DNA of 64,000 nt from Magnetococcales bacterium (GTDB taxonomy: Bacteria > Pseudomonadota > Magnetococcia > Magnetococcales > JADFYX01). The stretch spans positions 1-64,000 of the forward strand of contig PEAM01000004.1 of assembly GCA_002753565.1 (NCBI GenBank), given 5' to 3'. The translations under genes and the position numbers were made by a program. Position 1 is the first letter of the stretch. Each line of letters starts with the position of its first letter. Positions 27,531 through 37,149 of the stretch are shown in pieces. The notes under the pieces are model-generated. The model was given only the letters and a program-made list of their open reading frames with translations, searched no databases and was not told the origin of the DNA.

Positions 27531-27863
27531 TCAACTTTTTGGCTTTGAGCTTCGGAGCAGTCTGAGAAATTCAGTGGGATACTTTTTTTCAACAGGAGCC
27601 GAGATTTTACCGGATCGACTAACGGTCCGACAAAAGGAGGAGATGATCTCCGCATCCAGCCCATCCCGCTTATCGGGGTTTTTTAGCACCAGATAGGCCT
27701 CGACCATCTCTTTGAAGATCTCCTCAGCCCCCGGATCTCGATTGACATCCGGATGGTATTTCCGGGCCAGATCACGGAAAGCTGCTTGAATACCGCTGGA
27801 TGTGGCATTTTTGGGAACACCCAACACAGCATAATAGTCGGTTAGCTTTTTATCTTTATTCAT
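27531..27863 (-). CDS. J-domain protein (truncated DnaJ-like co-chaperone)
   Basis: A 110-residue protein. Residues 8-72 form a J domain ([34 protein letters not shown]) with the essential HPD tripeptide, and a basic unstructured tail of about 35 residues follows. It lacks the Gly/Phe-rich, zinc-finger and substrate domains of DnaJ, so it is a type III co-chaperone. Its HSP70 partner is unknown; the HSP70-like gene at 56,980 is far away. Stand-alone. Confidence 0.85.
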   Translation of the reverse strand: MNKDKKLTDYYAVLGVPKNATSSGIQAAFRDLARKYHPDVNRDPGAEEIFKEMVEAYLVLKNPDKRDGLDAEIISSFCRTVSRSGKISAPVEKKYPTEFLRLLRSSKPKS

Positions 27864-27899
27864 GGCCCACCCAATCTACACTAAATGTGAACATAAGAC

Positions 27900-27932
27900 A
27901 AAAAAAGGGGCTAGAAAAATCTAGCCCCTTTT
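27900..27932 (-). terminator. Intrinsic terminator of the Na/Pi cotransporter gene
   Basis: The stem AAAAGGGGCTAG / CTAGCCCCTTTT with a 6-nt loop is followed on the minus strand by seven T. It terminates transcription coming from 28,054-29,865. Confidence 0.9.
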
Positions 27933-28053
27933 GAGCATGTTGACAGGGAGCCTGAGGCCACTAAGAACCTTGGGGGTCCAGCCTGTTTCCAGAGGCCCCA
28001 ATGGACTCAGTTCTCCTGTGTCAACACACCCGAGTACCAAGTGTCAAGTCAGG

Positions 28054-29865
28054 TTAGACAGCAACCAGAGCGGAGGAACCCTCTTGGTGCAGAACCAGCT
28101 TGGCAATACGCTTGGAGTGGAGATAGATCCGCTTGTAGTTTTCCAGGATATCGCTTTGAAAGGTGAAAATCGCCATATCCTTTCCGGAAACCTTGCCACC
28201 AGAAAGCAGTTGCTGATGACGCTCCAATACCAGCTTATCCATACCGTCAACAATATCATCTTCCAACTTCAAGACCATTTTTGCGGCATCCGGACGATCA
28301 TGCTCATAGGAGACCATGGCGGAATGGAAAGCCTTGACCACCATCTCGTGAAAACCGGTCAGAGTAGCAATGGCCTCTTCATCCAAATTCACCTGACGAG
28401 CCGAACAGACCTCGGAAAGATGGTAGAGATGGGTCTCGATGATATCACCGATATTTTCCAGTTCGGTAATGGTCGTCATCGCCGACATGGCTTCGTCAGA
28501 ACTCCCCTCAGAAAGATTTTCCTGACCGATACGGGCCAAATATTTGGAAATCTCACCATAGAGGATATCGACCTGATCATCTTTATCCCGAATAACCGCC
28601 ATCTTATCGACATTCCCTTTGAAAACACCGGCAGGAACATCCCTTAACATCTCTTCCACCACTTCACCCATACGGCTGGCCTCACGGCGTACCATGCTCA
28701 AAGCCAATGGAGCAGAGGTCAACATCCCCTCATCGAGATATTTGTGTCTGAAAGCGGCTTGAGCCTCTTCTGCCACACCCTCTTTTTTGGTGGGCACAAG
28801 CTTATTCACCAAATTGGCAAACTGGGTGACAAAAGGAAGGGCCACAAGCGTGTTGACCAAATTGAACACCGTGTGGGCATTGGCAATCTGTCGCGGTACT
28901 TCGGCAGAGAGCTTAGCCGCCCCTTCCAGATCGGAAACCGGCGACATGGAGACAACAAAGCCACCCAACTGATCAATGAAGCCGATCCAGAGCAGGACCC
29001 CGAAGATGTTGAACAACAGGTGAACCACCGCCGCTTGTACAGCCTCCCGGCTTTTACCCATACAGGCCAACAGGGCTGTTACGCAGGTACCCACATTGGC
29101 ACCAAAAGCCAGGGCGATACCAGCCGGCAGGGTCACAAACCCCTGGGACGCCATCACAATTACCAAACTCGTGGTTGCCGAAGAGGACTGGACAATGCCG
29201 GTAAAGGCGGCTGCCACCAAGACCCCCATGAGCGGATTTTCCATGGATTTCATCAAATCCAGGAACGGCTCAAAGCTGCGCATGGGTTTCATGGCGGAAC
29301 TCATGACGCTCATGCCATAGAAAACCAAGCCGAGCCCCAGGAGCGTCAAGCCCCAGTTCTTCAGCTTGTCATCTTTGGCCATGATGCTGATCATGAAGCC
29401 ACCGAAGACCATCCACAACGCATATTTGGTTACCTTGAAGGCAACAATTTGTGCGGTAATGGTGGTACCGATATTGGCCCCTAAAATAACGCCGATTGAC
29501 TGGGACAGGTTCATCAGACCCGCGGTCACAAACCCCACCACCAACACCGTCGTAACAGACGAAGATTGGACGACAGAGGTAACCAAGGCTCCGGTGAAAA
29601 CACCCGCAAAGCGGTTGGTGGTCATTTTTGCCAAGACATCACGCATCTTGTCTCCAGCCACCTTCTTCATCGAGTCGGTCATCATATCCAGACCGAAAAG
29701 AAAGAGAGCCAGACCACCCAACAATTTTTGCACCAACACACCCCAGTCAACTTCCCCTTTGCCTGCCGCAAAGGCTGGGTCTGATGTGAACAGGATAAAC
29801 GCTCCCACCCCCATCATCGCCCAGATCGCCGGGTTTTTCCTCATGATTCTCAACAGATTCGCCAT
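28054..29865 (-). CDS. Na+/phosphate cotransporter with PhoU-like domain
   Basis: A 603-residue NptA/YjbB-type transporter. It contains two Na/Pi-cotransporter repeats, each with the conserved QSSS loop (VVQSSSVTTVLVV and IVQSSSATTSLVI), then a C-terminal PhoU-like helical region (400-600). Family members move phosphate with sodium, in some cases outward. The ATG at 29,865 has GGGAG about 7 nt upstream; the longer frame begins with TTG (29,886). Single-gene unit with its own terminator; a 0.5-kb gap separates it from the divergent chemoreceptor. Confidence 0.88.
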   Translation of the reverse strand: MANLLRIMRKNPAIWAMMGVGAFILFTSDPAFAAGKGEVDWGVLVQKLLGGLALFLFGLDMMTDSMKKVAGDKMRDVLAKMTTNRFAGVFTGALVTSVVQSSSVTTVLVVGFVTAGLMNLSQSIGVILGANIGTTITAQIVAFKVTKYALWMVFGGFMISIMAKDDKLKNWGLTLLGLGLVFYGMSVMSSAMKPMRSFEPFLDLMKSMENPLMGVLVAAAFTGIVQSSSATTSLVIVMASQGFVTLPAGIALAFGANVGTCVTALLACMGKSREAVQAAVVHLLFNIFGVLLWIGFIDQLGGFVVSMSPVSDLEGAAKLSAEVPRQIANAHTVFNLVNTLVALPFVTQFANLVNKLVPTKKEGVAEEAQAAFRHKYLDEGMLTSAPLALSMVRREASRMGEVVEEMLRDVPAGVFKGNVDKMAVIRDKDDQVDILYGEISKYLARIGQENLSEGSSDEAMSAMTTITELENIGDIIETHLYHLSEVCSARQVNLDEEAIATLTGFHEMVVKAFHSAMVSYEHDRPDAAKMVLKLEDDIVDGMDKLVLERHQQLLSGGKVSGKDMAIFTFQSDILENYKRIYLHSKRIAKLVLHQEGSSALVAV

Positions 29866-30422
29866 ATTTTCTCCCAAAGGTGCCAAAAAAGTGGACCATT
29901 ACCATGAAACAAGATGACCGTTAGCAATGCGGCCCGTTACATTCGTGAAAACACGGACATCCTGAATTTAACTGTTTTCTGAATTTCATTAATAAGAATA
30001 ACGAAACCTCAATCCAGCCAACTCTTTGGAAAGAGGTAAGATTCAGGCTAAAGCTTCTCTTATCGGTTTTTTTCCATATTGAGATTTTTTTGAGAAGTTT
30101 TCAAGATATATTCAGGCTTATATCTCTTTTTTTTAACATCAACCTAATATTTCACGTTTTCCCCCTTTTTTTCTCCTACCGGTGAGCTCTCTTGGATGTG
30201 TTGATTCTCGTTCTCTTCAACCAAACATACATGTTTTTATTGGTTGATTTCACATATAATGAGCGTGAATTCTGCCAGGATAATTACGCTTTCCCTGGGT
30301 CAGCCTCTGACTTTTTTCGTTTTTTTTATAGCAATTAAATGGGAATGATTCATAATATCCCCCTTTACCGTTCACAAAACAGTTGGCTGGTTTTTTATAT
30401 TGAACAAGGGAGAACAAAACAA
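29866..30422. other. Divergent intergenic region before the chemoreceptor
   Basis: This 557-bp AT-rich gap shows no convincing gene. A perfect TATAAT lies at 30,255-30,260 on the plus strand, about 165 nt ahead of the chemoreceptor start, without a good -35, so it is only a candidate -10. The frame of the chemoreceptor is open from 30,339, but that stretch does not look coding. Confidence 0.4.
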
Positions 30423-32696
30423 ATGGGCCTCATTTCATCGCTAACCTTAAGAGCAAAACTGTCCGTCATGCTCTTGCTTCCACTGGCGGGCTTGCTACTT
30501 TTCGGCATTCAAGGGGTCTCCATCAAACAGGATATGAGCAGCAGAATGGCCTCCATGTCCGAACTCTCCGGCTTGGCTGTTCGTATCAGCGCCATGGTCC
30601 ACGAGACACAAAAAGAGCGTGGAATGACAGCCGGCTTTCTGGGAAGCAAAGGGAAAAAGTTTCGCTCGGAACTTCCCAAACAGAGAGGGCTGACCGATGG
30701 CAGGGCTGCCGAGTTGAAACGCTACCTTCAGGGGTTCGATGCCAGCGCATTCAGCCCAACCCTCAACAGCAACCTTACCCAGGCCAACGCTCAACTCGAA
30801 CAGATCTCTCGAATCCGCTCATCGGTTGACAGCCTCTCCATCCCCCTGGGAAAAGCCCTTGGCTATTACACCTCGATGAACGGACAATATCTCAACACCA
30901 TCGGCACCATGACCAAACTGGCTCCTGATGCAGAGATGGCGACCCTGACGGCAGGATATGTCAATTTTCTTCTCGGAAAAGAGCGAGCCGGTATTGAGCG
31001 GGCGGTATTAACCGGCACCTTTGCACGCAACAATTTTGCCCCGGGCATGTTTAGAAAATTCGGTACTCTGGTTACCGCTCAAGATACCTACAACACGGTT
31101 TTCCTCTCACTGGCGACCGACGCCCAAAAAGCCTTCTATAACGAAAAAATGTCGGCCTCATCTGTCACACAGGTACAAGAGATGCGGGAGGTGGCCTTCC
31201 GAAAAGGCATTGCCAGCGAAAAGTCCGATATCTTGGGAACCATCTACCAGGAGATTGGCTATGGAGGGGCCATACATCAGTTTAAAAATTATGTTTTACG
31301 CCTCTCTCCCCAATATGCCACCGGATTTATGGATCGATACACCCGCCTTAACAAGGCCATGGACCGTTTCGACAAACTGGCAACCGCCCAAGAGAAACAG
31401 TCCATTCAGACTATCCGACGTGTTCTGGACCTCTATAAAGCAGGCATCGACAAGATCTCACCCCTGATCAAGGCAGGAAAATCAACAACCGAGCTGGACC
31501 AAGCGGTTAAGGTGGATGATACCCCTGCCATCAATGCGCTGATTGCCTTGAGCCAATCCACTGCCAGTGGACAGTTTGGCATCGATCCCAACTACTGGTT
31601 CAAAACCATCACCAGCAAAATCAACCTTCTCAAAGAGGTGGAAAACCGTATCGCCGACGACCTTTCCCGCCGGACCGATGAGTTGAACGGAGCCGCCTCT
31701 TCGGCTTTCTGGGCCTACCTGATCTTCACAACTATTGTAGTCCTGATCTCTGTTGGTATCGGTATGATGATTACGCGGGAAATTATCCGTCAACTGGGTG
31801 GGGAACCTTCGGATGTGATGGCCTCCACCAATCGAGTGGCCAACGGAGACCTTTCCGAGGTCTTTGGCGTCTGCATGCAGACCGGTATCTGTGGTTCGGT
31901 CCAGATGATGGTGGGCAGACTACGGTCTACTGTCAGCACTCTCATCGAGGTGGGGGACAACATTGCCTCTCAAAGTCAGTCGGTAGGCACCAGCTCCAAC
32001 GAAGTTTCCGAAGGGGCCTCCAACCAGGCCGCCTCCATCGAGCAGACCTCCTCTGCCATGGAACAGATGACCTCCAATATTCAACAAAACACCGAGAACG
32101 CCAGAGCCACAGAAAAAATTGCCCTCAAAGCCTCTAAAGATGCCAAAGAGGGGGGCGATGCGGTTGCCAAGGCGGTCAAAGCGATGAAAGAGATTGCCGA
32201 AAAAATTTCCATTGTCGAGGAGATTGCCCGCCAGACCAATCTGTTGGCCCTGAATGCTGCCATTGAGGCGGCTCGAGCAGGAGAGCATGGCAAAGGGTTC
32301 GCCGTGGTTGCCGCTGAAGTCAGAAAACTGGCTGAACGGAGTCAGTCCGCCGCCGGAGAGATCACCCAACTCTCCTCATCCAGTGTGGTGGTTGCTGAGC
32401 GGGCTGGGGTTCTGCTCTCCACCCTGGTTCCCGATATCCAAAAAACCGCTGAGCTGATTCAAGAGATCGCCGCCGGCTCTGAAGAGCAAGACCAGGGAGC
32501 CAGCCAGATCAACAACGCCATCCAGCAGCTGGATCAGGTGATCCAACAGAATGCCGGTTCGGCCCAGGAGATGGCCTCAACAGCCAGCGAACTCTCTCAA
32601 CAGGCGGCAGAAATGCAACGAACCATCTCCTTCTTCAAACTGGGCGACAACCATGCGTCGGAGTCGTCGGATAACCGGGATATTGCTCTTTATTAG
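30423..32696 (+). CDS. Methyl-accepting chemotaxis protein with NIT sensor domain
   Basis: A 757-residue chemoreceptor. TM1 is near residues 14-35, and the large periplasmic domain (40-420) begins with the NIT signature [19 protein letters not shown]2 ([20 protein letters not shown]) and a HAMP-like segment follow. The signalling hairpin tip is [44 protein letters not shown] domains are associated with nitrate/nitrite sensing. The ATG at 30,423 is preceded by AAGGGAGA; an upstream in-frame ATG (30,339) would add 28 residues and lacks such a site. No C-terminal CheR-docking pentapeptide is seen. Strong terminator downstream. Confidence 0.9.
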   Translation: MGLISSLTLRAKLSVMLLLPLAGLLLFGIQGVSIKQDMSSRMASMSELSGLAVRISAMVHETQKERGMTAGFLGSKGKKFRSELPKQRGLTDGRAAELKRYLQGFDASAFSPTLNSNLTQANAQLEQISRIRSSVDSLSIPLGKALGYYTSMNGQYLNTIGTMTKLAPDAEMATLTAGYVNFLLGKERAGIERAVLTGTFARNNFAPGMFRKFGTLVTAQDTYNTVFLSLATDAQKAFYNEKMSASSVTQVQEMREVAFRKGIASEKSDILGTIYQEIGYGGAIHQFKNYVLRLSPQYATGFMDRYTRLNKAMDRFDKLATAQEKQSIQTIRRVLDLYKAGIDKISPLIKAGKSTTELDQAVKVDDTPAINALIALSQSTASGQFGIDPNYWFKTITSKINLLKEVENRIADDLSRRTDELNGAASSAFWAYLIFTTIVVLISVGIGMMITREIIRQLGGEPSDVMASTNRVANGDLSEVFGVCMQTGICGSVQMMVGRLRSTVSTLIEVGDNIASQSQSVGTSSNEVSEGASNQAASIEQTSSAMEQMTSNIQQNTENARATEKIALKASKDAKEGGDAVAKAVKAMKEIAEKISIVEEIARQTNLLALNAAIEAARAGEHGKGFAVVAAEVRKLAERSQSAAGEITQLSSSSVVVAERAGVLLSTLVPDIQKTAELIQEIAAGSEEQDQGASQINNAIQQLDQVIQQNAGSAQEMASTASELSQQAAEMQRTISFFKLGDNHASESSDNRDIALY

Positions 32697-32727
32697 AAGT
32701 GATTGCCCCCCTTTTTCTCTCTTAAGT

Positions 32728-32761
32728 CGGGAGCCGCTGCAGGCGGCTCCCGTTTTTTTTT
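32728..32761 (+). terminator. Intrinsic terminator of the chemoreceptor gene
   Basis: A perfect 10-bp stem CGGGAGCCGC / GCGGCTCCCG with a 5-nt loop is followed by nine T. Confidence 0.95.
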
Positions 32762-32837
32762 GGGTGATTAATCGCCCTTTCACTCTTTTCCCCCTTGATT
32801 CCACCTCCACGCCACGTCACGATTCCCCTTTCACTAT

Positions 32838-32867
32838 TTGACACATTTTTTGGTGGGCACGTTGATA
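32838..32867 (+). promoter_or_regulatory. Candidate lsrF promoter
   Basis: A perfect -35 TTGACA at 32,838-32,843 is followed after about 18 nt by a weak -10 (TTGATA/TGATAT). It lies 60-80 nt before lsrF, between the upstream terminator and the gene. Confidence 0.4.
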
Positions 32868-32921
32868 TTTTCCTGTCAACAGACCCAGATGGCATTCACT
32901 TTTTTTGCATAGGAACAGACC

Positions 32922-33803
32922 ATGGCGGACACAGACGGAATGACCGATTCTCACGACTATTATCTGGATATCCCGCAGAAGGACCCCGGCTATCCTCTCA
33001 AGGGGTGTCATGCACTGGATTGGGGGATGAAGAACCGACTGACCAACATTTTCAACCCCAAAACCGGACGAACCGTCATGCTAGCGGTAGACCACGGCTA
33101 TTTTATGGGACCAACCACCGGTTTAGAGCGGATTGACCTCACCATCAATCCCCTGCTTCCCTATGCCGATACCCTGATGTGTACCCGAGGTATCCTCCGC
33201 TCCACCATCCCGGCAACCTTCAATAAAGGGGTCGTTTTGCGGGCCAGTGGCGGACCCAGCATCTTGAGCGAACTGTCCGACGAGCGTATTGCCGTCAACA
33301 TGGAAGATGCCATCCGTCTGAACAGCTCGGCGGTTGCCGTTCAGGTTTTCATCGGCGGAGAGTTCGAAACCACTTCGGTCCATAACATGACCCGTCTGGT
33401 CGATGCGGGCAATCGCTACGGCATGCCGGTTCTGGGGGTGACAGCGGTCGGTAAGCAGATGGCTCGAGATGCCAAATATATGCGTCTGGCGACGCGAATT
33501 TGTGCCGAATTGGGCTGCAGTTATGTAAAAACCTATTATGTGGAAAAAGATTTTGAGACCGTCACTGCCGCCTGTCCGGTACCCATTGTCATTGCCGGCG
33601 GAAAAAAACAGCCAGAACTCGACGCCCTGACCATGGCCTACAACGCCATTCAACAGGGGGCTGCTGGTGTGGACATGGGACGCAATATTTTCCAGTCCGA
33701 CGCCCCAGCCGCCATGATTCAAGCGGTCTCCCGCGTGGTTCACGAAGAGATGAAACCTCAAGAGGCCTTCGACTATTACGAAACCTTGAAAAACGAAAAA
33801 TAA
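32922..33803 (+). CDS. lsrF: 3-hydroxy-5-phosphonooxypentane-2,4-dione thiolase (LsrF-like)
   Basis: A class I aldolase-fold enzyme. In E. coli LsrF transfers an acetyl group from phosphorylated autoinducer-2 breakdown product to CoA. The 293-residue sequence is close to LsrF throughout: [65 protein letters not shown] with the Schiff-base lysine at residue 203, and [15 protein letters not shown]. Unlike E. coli, no lsrACDB, lsrK, lsrR or lsrG is adjacent, so the in vivo substrate may differ. ATG with AGGA 7 nt before; inverted repeat after the stop. Confidence 0.85.
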   Translation: MADTDGMTDSHDYYLDIPQKDPGYPLKGCHALDWGMKNRLTNIFNPKTGRTVMLAVDHGYFMGPTTGLERIDLTINPLLPYADTLMCTRGILRSTIPATFNKGVVLRASGGPSILSELSDERIAVNMEDAIRLNSSAVAVQVFIGGEFETTSVHNMTRLVDAGNRYGMPVLGVTAVGKQMARDAKYMRLATRICAELGCSYVKTYYVEKDFETVTAACPVPIVIAGGKKQPELDALTMAYNAIQQGAAGVDMGRNIFQSDAPAAMIQAVSRVVHEEMKPQEAFDYYETLKNEK

Positions 33804-33809
33804 CCGGCT

Positions 33810-33847
33810 CTGACCGCTCCCCTCCAACAGGGGATGGGAGCGGTCAG
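33810..33847. terminator. Inverted repeat between convergent lsrF and the diadenylate cyclase gene
   Basis: CTGACCGCTCCC pairs with GGGAGCGGTCAG around a 14-nt loop. No clean T tract follows on the plus strand and only a broken one on the minus strand, so it is a probable but weak terminator for one or both genes. Confidence 0.6.
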
Positions 33848-33923
33848 ATCGATGGTATCGTGTCGTATCCTTTCCACAAAAAAGGTGTGGTGAGAGATGC
33901 GTTGCGGATGGATCCGGGAAGGG

Positions 33924-35726
33924 CTAATCGGTACGCCACAAACGACCGAGACAGTCTGGCCACCAATAGATGGTCTCCTCATCCTTACGGGTCAGCCCCG
34001 CTACCGGCCCATCCTGTGAAACCACAAAAGCCACCGCTCCCGGACACTGACCGACAAAATTAACCGCTGAGGCGTGTCGAGCACCCATTTTTTTAAAGTC
34101 AAGATGGATCGAAGGAAAAAAAGGCTCCTCCTCCCAAGAGACAATCTGCCCTTGCCAAGCGTTGGCATGGAGCATGGCACCAAACGTCAGGGGTTTTAAA
34201 CGGTCTGAAAGAACCAAGGCGCCATCCATATGGGTCAAGCGGGCAAAAAGCTCCACCAGATTGATCAACTCACTCTTCACAGTCCGAAAACTATCGATAT
34301 GGACATGGCGATCATGGGTCTTGGGGTGTCTCTTGATCCACTGCTCCAACCGGGCAAATTGAGAGAGAATAGCACTCCCTTCCGGGGCCTCCCGCAAAGG
34401 GAACCGAGAATCCATCCAGGGCATGGCCTGCTTTTGGGTGGCAGTGGGAAGCCAGATCACCGCGCCGCCGTGGCCGCCGGCTGAGATCTCCAGAAGCAGC
34501 CGATCGATCCAATCTCGATAGACCCGCCAATAGAGCATCTGCAACGACTCAAACTCAGGGTGTGTTTGAATCTCCTTGACCAGACTCCAAGCCAGGGGGC
34601 TCTCGGTAAAAGAGATGGGTTGAGCGTGGGTAAAAACCCCGGATGAAAACTGCCCAATAGAGGTTGCCCCACGGAAAAGATGGAGATTGCCCGCCTCCTT
34701 CGCTGCCACAGTCAACGAGCCGATGGCCGGACGGGCAAAGGTGTGGGCATCAAAGCGATGCAGCCCCTGTTCGGGAAAGTGCAACACACCAACAATATCC
34801 AACTGGCTCAATGGGTCCGCCACAGGAACCACCACCAGGGTGGTCTCCATGGGATCGAAGGAGGGGGCCAGCGCCACCAGGGAGTCGACTTGAAGCGGCA
34901 GGGGGTTTTCTAGAATCAGAGGATGGATACCCTGCTGCTCCCTCTTGGTATTCATTTCGGCAAGATCGGTCATCAGTGTGACGCTGACCTGAATGGGGTG
35001 GTCCTCTTTTCGGTGCATGCTGGCATAGTAGACTGCATCCAGAATAGCCCGAATCTGCTCTACTCTCGGTGGTTTACCTTCTCTTCGACCATCCGAGCTC
35101 TGCCAGAACTGAATAATCTGCTTGAGAAGGGGATCATTAAAAACCACCTTTTCTGTCTGGCTGCCCACCACCTGGATCAACTCTCGCTGCACCTTCAAAA
35201 GAGCATCTTCCCCCCGCCTTCTCTCGATGATACCGGCGAGAATATTGGCTAGAGCCATCAAGGCCCGCTCTTCATGCTCTTCACAGACATGCCCTTCAGG
35301 AACATACAGGTTGATCACCCCCAAAACCTGATCCCCCGAGAGAACCGGTACACAGTAGTGACCATGGTCTGCCATCCCCCTAAATCGAATTTCATGACGA
35401 TAATCAACACATCCAGTAAAAAGAATTTCACTCCTCTCTGCTGCCCGCCCACATAAACAGCTGCCGAAGGGGACTCGGGCGCACTTTTTCACCAGCTCTT
35501 CGGGAAGATCCTGATGGGCTGCCAAAACCAGAGTATTATGGAGTGGATCAACCAGGAAGATACTCCCCTTGGCATGAAAGGCCAGGTCGGGAATGGTCAG
35601 CATAAGATCCAGAAAATTCTGCAGATGCTCCTCCAGGGTCAGCGGTTCCAGAGAGAAGCGCAGCGCCGCACTGACAATCTCTTGCAGATGCCTGTTTTGT
35701 TCAATAATTCTGTCAATTGCAGTCAA
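33924..35726 (-). CDS. GAF - DACNV-like sensor - diadenylate cyclase (c-di-AMP synthase)
   Basis: A 600-residue soluble protein. A GAF domain (about 20-170, with cysteines in FGSCLCGRAA) is followed by a middle region (about 215-470) resembling the putative sensor domain DACNV: ILDAVYYASMHRKED, LPLQVDSLVALAPSFDP and GHGGAVIWLP. The C-terminus (481-600) is a DisA_N-type DAC domain with DGA at 501-503, GARH at 548-551 (usually GTRH), and AVAFVVSQDG. These are the two nucleotide-binding signatures of enzymes that join two ATP into cyclic di-AMP. RHA replaces the usual RHR, so activity needs testing. It reads alone, convergent with lsrF and divergent from a multi-pass membrane protein. Confidence 0.82.
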   Translation of the reverse strand: MTAIDRIIEQNRHLQEIVSAALRFSLEPLTLEEHLQNFLDLMLTIPDLAFHAKGSIFLVDPLHNTLVLAAHQDLPEELVKKCARVPFGSCLCGRAAERSEILFTGCVDYRHEIRFRGMADHGHYCVPVLSGDQVLGVINLYVPEGHVCEEHEERALMALANILAGIIERRRGEDALLKVQRELIQVVGSQTEKVVFNDPLLKQIIQFWQSSDGRREGKPPRVEQIRAILDAVYYASMHRKEDHPIQVSVTLMTDLAEMNTKREQQGIHPLILENPLPLQVDSLVALAPSFDPMETTLVVVPVADPLSQLDIVGVLHFPEQGLHRFDAHTFARPAIGSLTVAAKEAGNLHLFRGATSIGQFSSGVFTHAQPISFTESPLAWSLVKEIQTHPEFESLQMLYWRVYRDWIDRLLLEISAGGHGGAVIWLPTATQKQAMPWMDSRFPLREAPEGSAILSQFARLEQWIKRHPKTHDRHVHIDSFRTVKSELINLVELFARLTHMDGALVLSDRLKPLTFGAMLHANAWQGQIVSWEEEPFFPSIHLDFKKMGARHASAVNFVGQCPGAVAFVVSQDGPVAGLTRKDEETIYWWPDCLGRLWRTD

Positions 35727-35991
35727 AGGCCCAGCCTCTCCAGCCGATCAGGAGTGCCGGCACAATACCGGAAATCCCCCTTCTACTTTGCTATTCTCAA
35801 CTTAGCAGAGAAAAAAAACAACCAAAAGCCGACACCACCTGTTTATCCCCAACCAAAGAGGAGAGCAGGAAGCCTGTTTGCAACGGCCCATAGTCCACTC
35901 AAAAGGGTGACCCCTACAAATTATTTTGTTGATCAGGTAGCATGAGCGGGCCTCTTCATTCTCATTGACCAACAGGAGCCAGCAAGAGACC

Positions 35992-37122
35992 ATGAATCCT
36001 AACCCTTCCCCCTTCAGCACCCGCTTATCCTGGATCGCCCTGGCTGCTCTGCTGCTTTTTTTCTCCACGGTTCCCCTACCCGACCCGCTCTCCGCTCCCC
36101 AACTGGCCCACCTTATCCTCGCCATGGGAGCCTTTCCGCTTATTATCGGCGCCATGATCTACTTCACCCCCACCCTGACCCGCAGCGCCCCACCAGAAGG
36201 GAGGGTTCGCCCCCTTCCCCTGCTGGCTCTTTTGATTGGCACCACCGCCCTGGGGGCCGTGGGATACCATCTTGACCTGATCATTCTGGCTGCTCCTGGG
36301 GGAATCATCCTCTGCGGTACCCTTCTTCACTGGATGAATGGACGCAGCAGACGGTGCCTGGGAGATCCTCACCCCGGTTTAAATTGGTACCAAGGGGCGC
36401 TGATCTTTCTCCTTTTGGGCCTGACCTCCATTCTGCTGGCCCACCAGTGGCCTCAAGGGTGGTCCAGTCTGCGCAGCATTCACCAACAGTTTAATATCAT
36501 GGGATTTATCGGTTTGACTGCCATCGGTACCCTGCAAGTTTTTCTGCCGACAGTCGGGGGCTATTCCGACCCCAATACCGGGACTCGACTCAAACAGCAC
36601 CTCCCTTTTGCTGTCGTCGGCACCCTGTTTCTGGCGGCCGGGGCCGCTGACATCCCATACTGTGATCTGCTGGGAAAAGCGCTCTGGCTGGTTCCCCTCC
36701 TCTCTCTCGCTCACCCTTGCTGGAAAAATCGCCAGAAGTTTAACCCCCGCTCCGGGGCGGCCTTCTCTCTGCTTGGCGCTTTATGGGGTTTTATCGGGCT
36801 GGTGGTAACAGGAGAGGCAACCACTCTCCCCTACCTGTTCTATTTTTTTCTCTTCCCGTTGGTCACCGGGGCGTTGAGCCACCTGCTGCCACTCTGGTGG
36901 TGGCCGGGAGTACCCACTCAAAAACGCGATGATGCCCAGCGCTTTCTGGGTGGATGGGGGGCCTATCGGCTGTTGGGGTTTTACGGGGCCGGATTGGTGG
37001 CAATCTGGCACCACGATTGGGGAGGTTGGATAGGGTGGGTAACCCTGCTCTCTTTTGCTGGTCAGCTCCTCCCAATCCGTTTTTTGACCAGCCCCAATAA
37101 CCGCGTAAACACCAGCGAATAA
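35992..37122 (+). CDS. Multi-pass membrane protein (possible NnrS/heme-copper-oxidase-like)
   Basis: A protein of about 376 residues with roughly 10-12 predicted membrane helices spread over its full length and several intramembrane His/Trp/Tyr positions (QFNIMGFIGLTAIGTLQVFLPTVGGY; LPLWWWPG). The overall pattern recalls NnrS-like and heme-copper oxidase subunit-I-like membrane proteins, but the catalytic histidine set is not clear, so the call is tentative. The frame is open from a TTG at 35,965; the ATG at 35,992 is preferred. Divergent from the diadenylate cyclase gene, with 265 bp between them. Confidence 0.55.
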   Translation: MNPNPSPFSTRLSWIALAALLLFFSTVPLPDPLSAPQLAHLILAMGAFPLIIGAMIYFTPTLTRSAPPEGRVRPLPLLALLIGTTALGAVGYHLDLIILAAPGGIILCGTLLHWMNGRSRRCLGDPHPGLNWYQGALIFLLLGLTSILLAHQWPQGWSSLRSIHQQFNIMGFIGLTAIGTLQVFLPTVGGYSDPNTGTRLKQHLPFAVVGTLFLAAGAADIPYCDLLGKALWLVPLLSLAHPCWKNRQKFNPRSGAAFSLLGALWGFIGLVVTGEATTLPYLFYFFLFPLVTGALSHLLPLWWWPGVPTQKRDDAQRFLGGWGAYRLLGFYGAGLVAIWHHDWGGWIGWVTLLSFAGQLLPIRFLTSPNNRVNTSE

Positions 37123-37149
37123 GCGATCAATCTGCCTTGTTAACGAAAG

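Noticed and set aside
28744-29484. Plus-strand ORF of 246 codons opposite the Na/Pi cotransporter
   Set aside because: Antisense of a clear transporter with QSSS repeats; the composition is typical of a shadow frame rich in His, Gln and Gly.
34664-34981. Plus-strand ORF of 105 codons inside the diadenylate cyclase gene
   Set aside because: It is a shadow frame. The minus-strand gene has conserved GAF and DAC motifs across this stretch.
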